A DNA stretch of 64,000 nt, from contig NZ_CP095742.1 of assembly GCF_023078495.1 (NCBI RefSeq), positions 4,883,501 to 4,947,500 on the forward strand, in the 5' to 3' direction. The DNA comes from Luteibacter aegosomatissinici. GTDB taxonomy: Bacteria > Pseudomonadota > Gammaproteobacteria > Xanthomonadales > Rhodanobacteraceae. The notes beneath the pieces were generated by a model. That model worked only from the letters and a program-made list of their open reading frames with translations. It had not been told where the DNA came from and did no database searches. The position numbers were made by a program, and so were the translations under genes. Shown here in pieces: positions 27,635-37,103 of the stretch (position 1 is the stretch's first letter; every line of letters starts with the position of its first letter).

Positions 27635-28480
27635 TTAGAAGTTGTAGACCAGGTTCGTGGTCATCAACTTGTCGGTGCTCACCGTGCCCGGCTGCGTATC
27701 GCTGTTGTAGCGGATCTGGTAGCCGAGCTTCAGCGCCATCTTCTTGGTCATGCTGACCGACAGGCCGATGTCGTTCTGGTAGTACTGGTTCTTCGAGCCC
27801 GCTTCCACCAGGAACGTATCTTCCAGCGCGGTGTTATCGGTGAGGCGGTACTTGCCGTTCACCAGGCCACGGCCGACCACTTCGCTCTCGGCGTTGGGCG
27901 TCGTGACGACCGTGACGACGGTCTGATCAGGCTGGACGACGTCTTCGCTGGTCTTGGCTGGCTGGTAGCGCTTGAAACCGGGACCGATTTCAAAGGAAAG
28001 CTCGGCGCGCTCGTTCTTCAGCGCGATGTAGCCGTAACCCACCGAGACGACCCCCTGCCAGAGATTGGCACCGAAATCATCATGTTCGTAACGCGCGGCT
28101 GTGACGACATAACTGCGCGGGTCGAACTTGTAGCCCACTGAAGCACCGCTCTCATAGCGGTTGGCCGTGGTGCTGAAGGTGTTGTTACCGCTGCCGTCAT
28201 CGACCTCGCCTTTCGAGCGCAGGCCATTGAGGTAGAAATTGTTCTTCCACACTTCGTTTTCCTGTGCCAGCCCGAGCTTGGCGTTGGCATTCTCCGAGCG
28301 CGAATTACCGCGCGAGGAGGCGAAGCCGAATTCGCCCGAACCGGTCCAGCCGCCATTCTTGGAGGCATCGGAACTGGGGGCACCACCGCCATTGGGGTTG
28401 GTCGTGGAGAAAGCGTCCTGGGCCTGCGCGGCGAAAGGCAGCGCGGCGAGGACAAGCGAGGCGAGAAGGATTTTTTTCAT
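27635..28480 (-). CDS. DUF481 outer-membrane protein (YdiY-like)
   Basis: 281 aa. Sec signal peptide MKKILLASLVLAALPFAAQA, a short polar segment, then the DUF481 beta-barrel-like repeats: GWTGSGEFGFASSRGNSRSE, GYKFDPRSYVVTAARYEHD and KLGYQIRYNSDTQPGT, with terminal Phe (NLVYNF). These proteins are thought to form outer-membrane barrels, sometimes salt-induced; the role is not settled. The gene stands alone, convergent with hemC. Confidence 0.85.
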   Translation of the reverse strand: MKKILLASLVLAALPFAAQAQDAFSTTNPNGGGAPSSDASKNGGWTGSGEFGFASSRGNSRSENANAKLGLAQENEVWKNNFYLNGLRSKGEVDDGSGNNTFSTTANRYESGASVGYKFDPRSYVVTAARYEHDDFGANLWQGVVSVGYGYIALKNERAELSFEIGPGFKRYQPAKTSEDVVQPDQTVVTVVTTPNAESEVVGRGLVNGKYRLTDNTALEDTFLVEAGSKNQYYQNDIGLSVSMTKKMALKLGYQIRYNSDTQPGTVSTDKLMTTNLVYNF

Positions 28481-28570
28481 CGTCTACCCGGATGTGGAAA
28501 GAAAGTGGTATTGGGGTGGGCCGTGGGGACGGCCATTGGCGCACCCACGCGCCGGGGGGCTGCTTGCTGC

Positions 28571-29500
28571 TCAATGGCTGGCGAGCTGGGCCCACGCCCG
28601 CCCATACAACCGCTGTTCGAGGCATTGACCGATAACGCAGCTTAACGCGGCCATACCAGCGGCCACGGCCACCAGCGGCCCCGTGGGGTGCGAGACCAGC
28701 AACACGCAGGGGAGGCCCACCGAGAGCACGGCAATGCCGAAACACCAGGCCAACAGGGTACCTGTCCCGCGCCTGGGCGCAAAGAACGCGCCGGCTCCCC
28801 GTTCATCCGCCAACTGGCGTAGTGCCCGCCAGCGCATGCCTTCGATCACGCCGAGCACCAGGCCCACCGCTAACATACTGAGCCGCCAGGGGTTTAGCGG
28901 ACCCAGCGTAGTATCACTCTGCAGTGCGACGCATAACCAGAACCACAGCCCACCGGCGAATACCGCCGACACGGCACGGCCCATCGGCTGCGTATTGGCG
29001 ACCGACGCCAGTGGAGCGGGCATATCCCGCGCCGTGCTGCGCGCCGTATAGATCAGGGTGGCGAGGCTGCAGATCATGAGTGCCGCGCCGGCCAGCCGCG
29101 TGGCCCAGAAGTCGTTCTCACCGCGCGCCAGACCGCCCAGCGCCAGCATGGGCAGGTAATTCGCCATGGCCACCATGCCTTCCGTGGTGGGCAGCATGCG
29201 CCGGAACGGGTCCCAGCCATGCCATTCGCGCGCAAAGCGCAGGCGCAGGCAGGTGGCTGCCAGGCCCAGGCTCACCAGCACGAAGCCAAAGGACAGCGGC
29301 ACCAGGACATCGCCACGCCCATCGGTGTACGTGCCCAGCGCCACCGCGGTGCCGAGCACCATCCACAGGCCGTAGCCCGTCGCCGTCGCGGTCTGGAGGA
29401 CCACGGCAGGGAGGGAAAACAGGCTTTGGGCGCGCGAACCGTCCTCGGGCTGGCCTTGGGGGCCCAGCGCGACGGCCGGTGCGTCGTCGGGTTGCGCCAT
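28571..29500 (-). CDS. Polytopic inner-membrane protein of unknown function
   Basis: 309 aa from ATG 29500. About eight hydrophobic helices, with a conserved-looking loop WHGWDPFRRMLPTTEGMVAM and a late segment LNPWRLSMLAVGLVLGVIEG. The overall pattern recalls the DmsC/YnfH family of membrane anchors for molybdoenzymes, but no catalytic partner lies nearby, so I leave it unassigned. Divergent from the WYL regulator; the shared 212-bp gap shows no clear operator. Confidence 0.65.
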   Translation of the reverse strand: MAQPDDAPAVALGPQGQPEDGSRAQSLFSLPAVVLQTATATGYGLWMVLGTAVALGTYTDGRGDVLVPLSFGFVLVSLGLAATCLRLRFAREWHGWDPFRRMLPTTEGMVAMANYLPMLALGGLARGENDFWATRLAGAALMICSLATLIYTARSTARDMPAPLASVANTQPMGRAVSAVFAGGLWFWLCVALQSDTTLGPLNPWRLSMLAVGLVLGVIEGMRWRALRQLADERGAGAFFAPRRGTGTLLAWCFGIAVLSVGLPCVLLVSHPTGPLVAVAAGMAALSCVIGQCLEQRLYGRAWAQLASH

Positions 29501-29712
29501 GGTCGGGGGCTTCGGCGATGGCAAAGCGGCATTTTTGCGCCGTTTCGCCCCGGGCGCAAACCTTGCGGCCACCGCCGGCCCCACCTGGCCAATCGTTGTA
29601 CTGCGGCAACCCTTGCGGACGGCCCCTGCCAACGCCATGCTTGTTGCGCGTAGATACGGGCGTCACGCCCGCGCGGACACACTTTGCTTAGCTCCACCTG
29701 CCGGCGAACCCC

Positions 29713-30708
29713 ATGGACCGCTACGAGCGCATTCTTACCCTGCACCGACTGCTGAAGTCCGCGCATTATCCGGTTCCGCTTTCGCGGCTCATGGATGAGC
29801 TTGAATGCTCGCGGGCCACCCTTTACCGCGACGTGGCGTTCCTGCGCGATGCGCTGGGCGCGCCCGTGCAGAGCGTCGCCGGCGACCAGGCCTCGTTCCG
29901 TTACGAGGCGGGCGAGGGCGATAGCTTCGAATTACCGGGCTTGTGGCTGACCAGCGATGAGCTGGCCGCGCTGATGGCCCTCAATGAGCTCATCGGCCGC
30001 TCGGATCCCGGGGTACTGGCCGGGGCGCTGGCACCGTTCAAGGCACGCATCGAGCGCCTGCTCTCCGATCATGGCAGCGGCAAGGCACTGCCGGTCGATC
30101 GCATCCGCGTTATTTCCTGGGGTGCGCGCAAGCTCGACCAGCAGGTGTTCCGGATCGTGGCGGGCGCGGTGCTCGAAAGGCGCCAGCTGACCTTCCGCTA
30201 CCGCGCCCGCACCACCAATTCCGATACGCGCCGCACGGTGTCGCCACAGCGCCTTACCCATTACCGCGATAACTGGTACCTCGATGTGTGGGACCACGAT
30301 CGCGAGGCGTTGCGCAGCTTCGCCGTGGATCGCATCGCCGAACCACAGGCACAGGATGCACGGGCGAAGGATGTGGAAGAGACCGAGCTGAACGATCTGC
30401 TCGCGTCCAGCTACGGCATCTTCGCCGGCAAGCCCAAGGCCTGGGCGACCATTCGCTTCTCCTCGCACGCCGCGCGCTGGGTGGCCGATGAACACTGGCA
30501 CTCGCAGCAGAAGGGCGACTGGCTCCCCGATGGCCGCTACGAGTTGAAGGTGCCCTACTCGAACTCCCGCGAGCTGCTGATGGACGTACTCAAGTACGGC
30601 CCCGATGCGGAGATCGTGTCGCCGCTGCCGCTGCGCGAGGAAATGAAGATCCTCCTGCAGCTGGCCTTGTCCGGCTACCAGAACGGCAACAACGGTAACC
30701 ACCACTGA
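29713..30708 (+). CDS. WYL-domain transcriptional regulator (YafY family)
   Basis: 331 aa. N-terminal HTH_11 (residues about 3-60: RYERILTLHRLLKSAHYPVP and LECSRATLYRDVAFLRD), central WYL domain (about 145-225 with RYRARTTNSDTRRTVSPQRL and NWYLDVWDHDREALRSFAVD) and a C-terminal WCX-like extension. WYL domains sense nucleotides or other small ligands and often regulate stress or phage defence. Sixteen bp separates it from the patatin gene, suggesting one transcript. Confidence 0.9.
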   Translation: MDRYERILTLHRLLKSAHYPVPLSRLMDELECSRATLYRDVAFLRDALGAPVQSVAGDQASFRYEAGEGDSFELPGLWLTSDELAALMALNELIGRSDPGVLAGALAPFKARIERLLSDHGSGKALPVDRIRVISWGARKLDQQVFRIVAGAVLERRQLTFRYRARTTNSDTRRTVSPQRLTHYRDNWYLDVWDHDREALRSFAVDRIAEPQAQDARAKDVEETELNDLLASSYGIFAGKPKAWATIRFSSHAARWVADEHWHSQQKGDWLPDGRYELKVPYSNSRELLMDVLKYGPDAEIVSPLPLREEMKILLQLALSGYQNGNNGNHH

Positions 30709-30724
30709 TCACGCACCAGGTTCC

Positions 30725-31672
30725 ATGAGCGACTTTGATATCGCCGATCCCGGCGCGCTACCCGCTACGACCGGACAACCCCGTCGACCCCGCGTTGCGC
30801 TGGCGCTAGGCGCCGGCGCGGCCAAGGGCCTTGCCCACATCGGTGCCATCGAGGCGCTGGAGGCCCGCGGCTTCGACATCGTCGCCATCGCCGGCACCTC
30901 GATGGGAGCGCTGGTCGGCGGCATCTATGGCATGGGCAAGCTCGATGTGTACCGCGACTGGGTATCGACGCTAGCGCGCTTTGATGTGCTGCGCCTCGTC
31001 GACTGGAGCTTTTCCGGCGGCGGCTTCATCAAGGGCGACCGAATCATGGCCGCGCTGCGCGAACTCATCGGTGAGGTGAACATCGAAGAGTTGTCGATCG
31101 CGTACACGGCCGTCGCCACCGATATCGATCGCGAGCGTGAGGTATGGCTCACCCGGGGGCCGCTGTTCGATGCCATCCGTGCTTCCATCGCCATCCCAAC
31201 CTTGTTCCGTCCTTACACGCACGAAGGCCGCCGCCTTGTCGATGGTGCGTTGTTGAATCCGTTGCCGGTGCTACCGCTGATGCGCGAAGACGCCGACTAC
31301 GTGATGGCGGTAAGCGTGGATGGCGCGGCGGAATTGCAGAAGGCGCCCGAGAAAGACGTAGCGGCGGTGCCTGACCAGGGCTATGCGGCAAAGCTCGGCC
31401 GCCTGCTGGGCAAGGTTCTGCCCGGCTCCGAGTCCAAGATTCACCGCGACCCCGGCGCATTCGAGCTGATGACCCAGTCGATGGACCTGATGCAGGCGAA
31501 CCTGTCGCGCCTGCGCCTGGCCGCGTACCCGCCCGACCTGCTAATCGAAATGCCGCGCAACGTTTCGGCGGTGTACGAGTTCTACCGCGCCCGCGAGCTC
31601 ATCGAACTGGGGCGCGAGCGGACCGAGGCCATGCTGGACAAGTGGGTGCCGCGCGGCACCCCGCTGCGCTAA
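30725..31672 (+). CDS. Patatin-like phospholipase (RssA type)
   Basis: 315 aa. Patatin fold: oxyanion loop ALGAGAAKGLAHIGA (about 27-41), nucleophile S59 in AGTSMGALVGG and catalytic D173 in LVDGALLNP. No signal peptide. Patatin proteins hydrolyse acyl chains from phospholipids; RssA/YchK-type members are cytosolic or membrane-associated. Probably co-transcribed with the WYL regulator. Confidence 0.92.
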   Translation: MSDFDIADPGALPATTGQPRRPRVALALGAGAAKGLAHIGAIEALEARGFDIVAIAGTSMGALVGGIYGMGKLDVYRDWVSTLARFDVLRLVDWSFSGGGFIKGDRIMAALRELIGEVNIEELSIAYTAVATDIDREREVWLTRGPLFDAIRASIAIPTLFRPYTHEGRRLVDGALLNPLPVLPLMREDADYVMAVSVDGAAELQKAPEKDVAAVPDQGYAAKLGRLLGKVLPGSESKIHRDPGAFELMTQSMDLMQANLSRLRLAAYPPDLLIEMPRNVSAVYEFYRARELIELGRERTEAMLDKWVPRGTPLR

Positions 31673-31682
31673 TCGGATCGCG

Positions 31683-31777
31683 GTAGGAGCCCACCCTGTG
31701 GGCGACATCTTTTCGCGAGATCGACGCAGGACCTGTTGCTTGTCGCGAACGTTGTCGCCCACAGGGTGGGCTCCTAC
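31683..31777. repeat. Paired REP palindrome, copy A5
   Basis: Arms 31683-31706 and 31754-31777, identical to the family arm. Centre CAGGACCTGTTG. Lies between the convergent ends of the patatin and glycosyltransferase genes. Confidence 0.9.
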
Positions 31778-31792
31778 CGCGATGCTTTCAGA

Positions 31793-32509
31793 TCAGAATT
31801 CTTCGGTCTTCGTGACCTTGGCGCGGCGCATCAGCCACGCCACGCCGCGCAGGTCGGCCAGGCCTACCCACAGGCGATCGAGCATGCCGTACTTCGAGGT
31901 GCCGGCCGTGCGCGGGCGATGGCCCACCGGGACGCTCTGGCTGGCGAAACCCGCGCGCTTCACCAGCGCCGGCAAGTAGCGGTGCATGTGGTCGAAGTAG
32001 GGCAGGCGCATGAACGTGTCGCGCTCGAACAGCTTCAGGCCGCAACCGGTATCCGGCGTGCTGTCCTGGAGCATGCGCGAACGCACCGCGTTCGCGATCT
32101 TCGACGAGATGCGCTTGTTGAAGCTGTCGCGCCGGGTGACGCGCCAGCCCGCAAACAACTTGAGTTCCGGACCAGCGCCAGCACGCGCGGCGAGCAGCTT
32201 GGGGATGTCGGCCGGGTCGTTCTGCCCATCGCCATCGAGCGTGGCGATCCACGAGGCGCGTGCAGCACGCACGCCGTTCCACACGGCGGTGCTCTGCCCG
32301 CTGCGGGTCACGTGGTGGATGATGCGCAGCTCGGGGTAATCCTTCTGCGCCGCCTTGAGCACGGCCACGCTGTCGTCGGTGCTGTCGTCATCGACGTAGA
32401 TGATCTCGAAGTCGATCCGTCCACGCAGGGCCGCGGCGATCTCGGCGAGGAGGGGCGGGATGTTGTCGCGCTCGTTGAAGACGGGCACGACCACGGCGAG
32501 ATCGGTCAT
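31793..32509 (-). CDS. Family 2 glycosyltransferase, dolichol-phosphate mannose synthase-like
   Basis: 238 aa from ATG 32509. GT-A fold motifs: AVVVPVFNERDNIPPLL, IIYVDDDSTDDSV, LDGDGQNDP (DXD) and CGLKLFERDTFMRLP, followed by HRPRTAGTSKYG. It lacks the C-terminal membrane helices of undecaprenyl glycosyltransferases. It probably transfers a sugar from a nucleotide donor to a polyprenyl phosphate for lipid A or cell-surface glycan modification. It stands between two paired repeats. Confidence 0.9.
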   Translation of the reverse strand: MTDLAVVVPVFNERDNIPPLLAEIAAALRGRIDFEIIYVDDDSTDDSVAVLKAAQKDYPELRIIHHVTRSGQSTAVWNGVRAARASWIATLDGDGQNDPADIPKLLAARAGAGPELKLFAGWRVTRRDSFNKRISSKIANAVRSRMLQDSTPDTGCGLKLFERDTFMRLPYFDHMHRYLPALVKRAGFASQSVPVGHRPRTAGTSKYGMLDRLWVGLADLRGVAWLMRRAKVTKTEEF

Positions 32510-32620
32510 CGCGGTTCCGGGGGCGGGTGGCAGGAGTCGGGCGGCATTATCGCCCAACAATCCTTACAGAAGGCTGCTTTGCCTGCACTCGTTCAGGTCC
32601 ACGCTCCAGCGAACCTCCCC

Positions 32621-32716
32621 GTAGGAGCCCACCCTGTGGGCGACGCCGTTCGCGACAAAGCAACAGGCCCTGCGGGGATGTCACGAAAAGATGTCGCCCA
32701 CAGGGTGGGCTCCTAC
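32621..32716. repeat. Paired REP palindrome, copy A6, overlapping a stop codon
   Basis: Arms 32621-32644 and 32693-32716. Its right end reads GTAG on the minus strand, and that TAG (32715-32713) is the stop codon of the DUF3379 gene. Centre CAGGCCCTGCGG. Confidence 0.9.
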
Positions 32717-33437
32717 AGGGAGACGGTGAGGTTTTCGCCGTCGATGGCGGCGCGCCAGCCGCGTTCGGCAATGTCCATGGCCTTGTGGCTGGGGCCCTGG
32801 GCAAGCAGCAGCAGCGTGCCGCCGCGCAGCTGTACCTCGCGGCCATCCCAGCCATCGCGGTGGAAGGTGCCGGGTTTGCCGTCCATCTTGCCAGGCATGT
32901 ACAGCGCCACGACGGGCTCGTCGTCCATGCGGGTGACCGCATGCACCACGGGGTACTGGCCCACCACGCAGTCGTGGACGTAGGTGACCATGCCCGGGGC
33001 GGGACCCTTCAGGCGGGTCGCCCGTCCCACAAAGCCGGCTTCGACCTGGTCGTCCGTCATGGGGCGGGTCAGTGCCAGTGCGTCCATTTCGCCCGGCATG
33101 TGGGCCACGGCCATGGCCTCCAGCGAATGCTGATCGGTGTAGCGCCACATCATGCCCACGCCAGCGAAGGCAATCAGCACGGAGGCCGCCATGGCCATCC
33201 ATGCACGGCGCCGGGTCACCTGGACCCGGCGTTCGCCCGTGGCCTGGGCCAGCAAGATCCGGTCGGCCAGTCCCTCCGGCACGGGCACCGCCATGGCGGC
33301 TTCCATGTCATCTTCGAAACGCTGGGCACGTTGCCAGAACGCGGCGCAGCCTTCGCGGCAGGTGTCGCGGTGGGCCAGCAGCTCTGGATCGCGCGAGCGT
33401 GGTTCGCTGCCGATCCGGCGGCGGAAGTCGAGGCAAT

Positions 33438-33441
<4 letters not shown>
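32713..33441 (-). CDS. DUF3379 membrane protein, probable anti-sigma factor
   Basis: 242 aa. A cytoplasmic N-terminus with H23-x3-C27-x3-C31 (HRDTCREGC), close to but not the standard zinc anti-sigma H-x3-C-x2-C, then one membrane helix (RAWMAMAASVLIAFAGVGMM, about 79-98), then a periplasmic domain. The ATG overlaps the end of the ECF sigma gene by 4 bp, the usual arrangement for sigma/anti-sigma partners. The stop codon is contributed by a REP element. Confidence 0.85.
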
Positions 33442-33977
<536 letters not shown>

Positions 33978-33998
33978 TTACTTACACCCGCGCCAGCA

Positions 33999-34874
33999 TC
34001 AGCGGATCTTGCTGAGGATGCCGTCCAGCTCGTCGTTGCTGTGGTAGTGGATGACGAGCTTGCCCTTGCCACCGCGGCCCTGGGCCACTTCGACGCGCGT
34101 GGCGAAGCGTTCGGCGAGTTCGCGCTCCAGGTTAGCCACGTTCGGGTCCATGGGTGCGGCCGACTTGGCCTTGCCCTTGGGATCGAGCTGGGCCTTGCGG
34201 GCGGCTTCTTCCAGCTCGCGCACCGTCCAGCCGTTGCGGGCGCAGTCGCGCGCGAGCGGCTCGGCAATGAACGAGGGCAGGGTGAGCAGCGCACGGGCAT
34301 GGCCCATCTCGAGCTTGCTCTCGTCGAGCAACTGCTTGATCGACGCCGGCAGTTCGTTGAGGCGGAGCAGGTTCGACACCGACGCGCGCGAGCGGCCGAC
34401 CGCATCGGCGGCCTGCTGGTGGGTCAGGTCGAACTCATCGACCAGGCGCTGCAAGGCCTGGGCTTCTTCCAGCGGGGTGAGCTCCTGGCGCTGGATGTTC
34501 TCGATGAGGGCCATGGCGAGCACGGACTGCTCGGGCACATCCTTCACCAGGGCCGGGATCTCGCTCATCTGCGCACGCTGCGCGGCGCGCCAGCGGCGTT
34601 CACCGGCAATGAGCTCGTAGCTGTTCTTGCCGATGGCACGCACGACCACCGGCTGGATCAGGCCCTGGGCCTTGATCGACGCGGCCAGCTCGTCGAGCGC
34701 CTCATCGTTCCAGTGCCGGCGCGGCTGGTACTTACCGGCCTGGATATGGTGGATGGGCAGCGTGCGGAGCTCGCCTTCCTGCTCGATCACCGAGGGGGCG
34801 GCTTCCGGACCGGCACCGCCGCCCAGGAGGGCATCCAGGCCACGGCCGAGTCCACGTTTCTTCGCTGCTGCCAT
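33999..34874 (-). CDS. parB: ParB chromosome partitioning protein
   Basis: 291 aa. KKRGLGRGLDALLGG at the N-terminus is the ParB chromosome-type opening. The nuclease-like CTP-binding domain (PIHHIQAGKYQPRRHWNDEA, IAGERRWRAAQRA) and helix-turn-helix (THQQAADAVGRSRASVSNLLRL) follow, then the C-terminal dimerisation segment. It binds parS sites and loads SMC. It follows parA by 9 bp. No parS consensus (TGTTTCACGTGAAACA) was noticed in the window. Confidence 0.97.
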   Translation of the reverse strand: MAAAKKRGLGRGLDALLGGGAGPEAAPSVIEQEGELRTLPIHHIQAGKYQPRRHWNDEALDELAASIKAQGLIQPVVVRAIGKNSYELIAGERRWRAAQRAQMSEIPALVKDVPEQSVLAMALIENIQRQELTPLEEAQALQRLVDEFDLTHQQAADAVGRSRASVSNLLRLNELPASIKQLLDESKLEMGHARALLTLPSFIAEPLARDCARNGWTVRELEEAARKAQLDPKGKAKSAAPMDPNVANLERELAERFATRVEVAQGRGGKGKLVIHYHSNDELDGILSKIR

Positions 34875-34883
34875 GGGGGCTCC

Positions 34884-35726
34884 TTAAGGCGTGGTCGGGG
34901 CGGCGTCGGTGGCATCCGCCGCCGGCTCATCGGCCTCGGCGGCGCCAGCAGGGGCGCCGGCCAGGGCACGTTCGCGACGGATGATTTCGCCCGCGAGGCC
35001 GATATAAGCGATGGCGCCGCGCGAGCCGCGGTCGTACAGATGAATGGGCTGGCCGTGGCTGGGCGCCTCGGCAAGGCGCACGTTGCGCGGAATGATCGAG
35101 CGCAGCACCTTGTCGCCGAAGTGCGTGGTGAGCTGGGCCGACACCTCGTTGCCCAGGTTGTTGCGCACGTCGTACATGGTGCGCAGCAGGCCTTCCACGT
35201 CCAGCTCCGGATTCAGGCGCTGGCGCACGGCCGAAATGGTATCGAGCAGGCTGGAAAGGCCTTCGAGCGCGAAGTATTCGCACTGCACCGGGATGAGCAC
35301 GCCGTTGGCCGCGGTGAGCGCGTTCAGCGTCAGCAGGTGCAGCGAGGGTGGGCAGTCGATCAGGATGGTGTCGTAGCGGTCGGCCACCTTGGCCAGCTGC
35401 TCTTTCAGGCGCTGCTCGCGGGCCATGCCGTCCATGAGCTTCAGCTCGGCCGCGGTGAGGTCGCCATTGCCCGGCAGCAGGTCGTAACCCGCCTCGGTGC
35501 GGACCAGCACATCCTCGATCGCGACTTCCCCGAGCAGCACTTCGCAGCCGTTGGGCTTGGCTTCGTGCTTATCCACGCCCGAGGCCATGGTGGCGTTGCC
35601 CTGCGGGTCGAAGTCGACAAGCAGCACCTTGCGCTTCGCGGCGGCAAGCGCCGCGGCGAGGTTTACCGAGGTGGTGGTCTTGCCGACGCCGCCCTTCTGG
35701 TTGGCGACTGCGATAATGCGGGCCAT
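34884..35726 (-). CDS. parA: ParA/Soj chromosome partitioning ATPase
   Basis: 280 aa. Deviant Walker [11 protein letters not shown] (11-20), Walker A' [12 protein letters not shown] and Walker [13 protein letters not shown]. It drives segregation with ParB. The C-terminal tail after residue 260 is alanine/proline rich ([18 protein letters not shown]), longer than in most Soj proteins. The order rsmG-parA-parB is the usual one near the replication origin of gammaproteobacteria. Confidence 0.97.
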   Translation of the reverse strand: MARIIAVANQKGGVGKTTTSVNLAAALAAAKRKVLLVDFDPQGNATMASGVDKHEAKPNGCEVLLGEVAIEDVLVRTEAGYDLLPGNGDLTAAELKLMDGMAREQRLKEQLAKVADRYDTILIDCPPSLHLLTLNALTAANGVLIPVQCEYFALEGLSSLLDTISAVRQRLNPELDVEGLLRTMYDVRNNLGNEVSAQLTTHFGDKVLRSIIPRNVRLAEAPSHGQPIHLYDRGSRGAIAYIGLAGEIIRRERALAGAPAGAAEADEPAADATDAAPTTP

Positions 35727-35833
35727 GGAAAGTCGCTAGCTACCGTGCACGGAAGGGGCGCTAGCGTAGCATCTAGCGCGCAACGCCTGCATTCCACCGC
35801 GCCGCCGGCCCACACGGCATTACCGCCTACCCT

Positions 35834-35857
35834 GTAGGAGCGCGCTTGCGCGCGATC
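35834..35857. repeat. Single REP element, B type
   Basis: GTAGGAGCGCGCTT followed by GCGCGCGATC: a hairpin GCGCGC-TT-GCGCGC preceded by the family lead GTAGGAGC. It lies between the rsmG stop and the parA start, on the same transcript. Confidence 0.8.
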
Positions 35858-35872
35858 TACGCCGCCCCACAC

Positions 35873-36502
35873 TCAATCCCGGCGAATGACCACAAGGTGC
35901 CGCTCGCCCTCTACACCCGGCACGGCCAGCGTATGGATCGCCTCCACCCGAAACCCCGCCGGCACCCCATCCAGCTCTTCGGCCGGATGCTTGCCCTTCA
36001 TGGCGAGCCAGGTGCCGCCCGGCGCCAGCAGGTGCCCACCCCAGCCGAGCATGTCGGCCAATGAGGCAAACGCCCGCGCGGTGATGCATTCGAAGGTGCC
36101 TTCGACATCTTCCACGCGGCTCTGCAGTGCCTTGGCGTTGCCCAGCTTCAACGAGCGAATGGCCTCGCGCAGGAAGCGCACCTTCTTCCCGTTCGAATCC
36201 ACCATGAGCACTTCGCGTGCCGGCTCGGCGATGGCCAGCGGGATGCCCGGCAGGCCAGGGCCGGTGCCGAGGTCGGCCAGCGAGCGGCCGTGTACATAGG
36301 GAAGGATGGCCAGCGAATCGATGAGGTGCAGGTTGATCTGCGCCCGGTCATCGCGAATGGCGGTGAGGTTGTAGGCCGAATTCCAGCGTTCCAGCAGCTC
36401 GCGGTAATCGAGCAGGCGCTCGACGGCACCTTCGGGGAGGGCCACATCCAGCTGGGCGATGCCGCGTTCGAGCAGGGATTTGAGGTCGTCGCGCGCGGTC
36501 AT
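35873..36502 (-). CDS. rsmG: 16S rRNA (guanine-527-N7) methyltransferase
   Basis: 209 aa. RsmG/GidB motifs: HLIDSLAIL, SAM-binding ADLGTGPGLPGIPLAI, VDSNGKKVRFLREA and ITARAFASL. It methylates G527 of 16S rRNA; loss confers low-level streptomycin resistance in other bacteria. It is downstream of a terminator and upstream of parA. Confidence 0.97.
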   Translation of the reverse strand: MTARDDLKSLLERGIAQLDVALPEGAVERLLDYRELLERWNSAYNLTAIRDDRAQINLHLIDSLAILPYVHGRSLADLGTGPGLPGIPLAIAEPAREVLMVDSNGKKVRFLREAIRSLKLGNAKALQSRVEDVEGTFECITARAFASLADMLGWGGHLLAPGGTWLAMKGKHPAEELDGVPAGFRVEAIHTLAVPGVEGERHLVVIRRD

Positions 36503-36573
36503 GGGCGTGTGGATGGTCCTGATGGCAGGAAATTATCGCAGCCAGCCCGGCATTTAGAAAACGCGGCGCGAAA

Positions 36574-36599
36574 AAAAGGCGGCGTTGCCGCCGCCTTTT
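36574..36599 (-). terminator. Rho-independent terminator after the SPFH gene
   Basis: A 10-bp stem AAAAGGCGGC / GCCGCCTTTT around a 6-nt loop; read on the minus strand it is followed by further T residues to 36571. It lies 33 bp after the SPFH stop and before rsmG. The run of A and T on both sides means it may also work in the opposite direction. Confidence 0.8.
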
Positions 36600-36631
36600 A
36601 AATAACGCACACGCGTTCTCTTGTTATCTGC

Positions 36632-37066
36632 TTATGCGGCGTCGAGTTCGACGCGGGTCACCAGCATGCCGCGGGCGCGGAGCGAACCGTTCACGGCGTG
36701 CTTCAACTGGGTGCCGACAGCGCGACGATCGACCAGATGGGCCGTGGCGGGGTCGCGCAGGGCCGCAACAACGTTGCTGCGGATGAGTTCGGGGGCTTCT
36801 TCGATCACCGGATCGGCCGCGGCCGGTTCGAGCACCTGCCAGTAGACAGTGCCGCCATCGAAACGAAGCACCTGGCCACCCAGGTCGATCTTGTGAGTGA
36901 TGCGATCCAGCAGCGGCAGCACGACGTGGGTGCCGGCGGACAGGAGGGCCGGGGTACGGCCGAAGCGACGCACGCTGTAGACCTGGCCTTCCGGCACACG
37001 CTTGAACGAGGCGACCGCGAGGACGCTGGCGACAAGAACGGTGCTGAGGAGGGCGATAGTCAACAT
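36632..37066 (-). CDS. Minimal SPFH/band-7 membrane protein
   Basis: 144 aa. One N-terminal membrane helix (MLTIALLSTVLVASVLAVAS), then an SPFH core: VPEGQVYSVRRFGRTPALLS, GTHVVLPLLDRITHKIDLGG, YWQVLEPAAADPVIEEAPEL and a final RARGMLVTRVELDAA. Usual SPFH proteins are 250-400 aa with a coiled coil after this core; here the protein ends just where it would begin. No frameshifted remainder is visible downstream, so it looks like a compact natural form rather than a fresh truncation. SPFH proteins organise membrane microdomains and proteases. Confidence 0.75.
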   Translation of the reverse strand: MLTIALLSTVLVASVLAVASFKRVPEGQVYSVRRFGRTPALLSAGTHVVLPLLDRITHKIDLGGQVLRFDGGTVYWQVLEPAAADPVIEEAPELIRSNVVAALRDPATAHLVDRRAVGTQLKHAVNGSLRARGMLVTRVELDAA

Positions 37067-37103
37067 GGCTGTTACTTCAATGAGTTACGCTAATTTCCTG
37101 TCT

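Noticed and set aside
33999-35726. parS sites near parAB
   Set aside because: No sequence close to TGTTTCACGTGAAACA was seen in the window.
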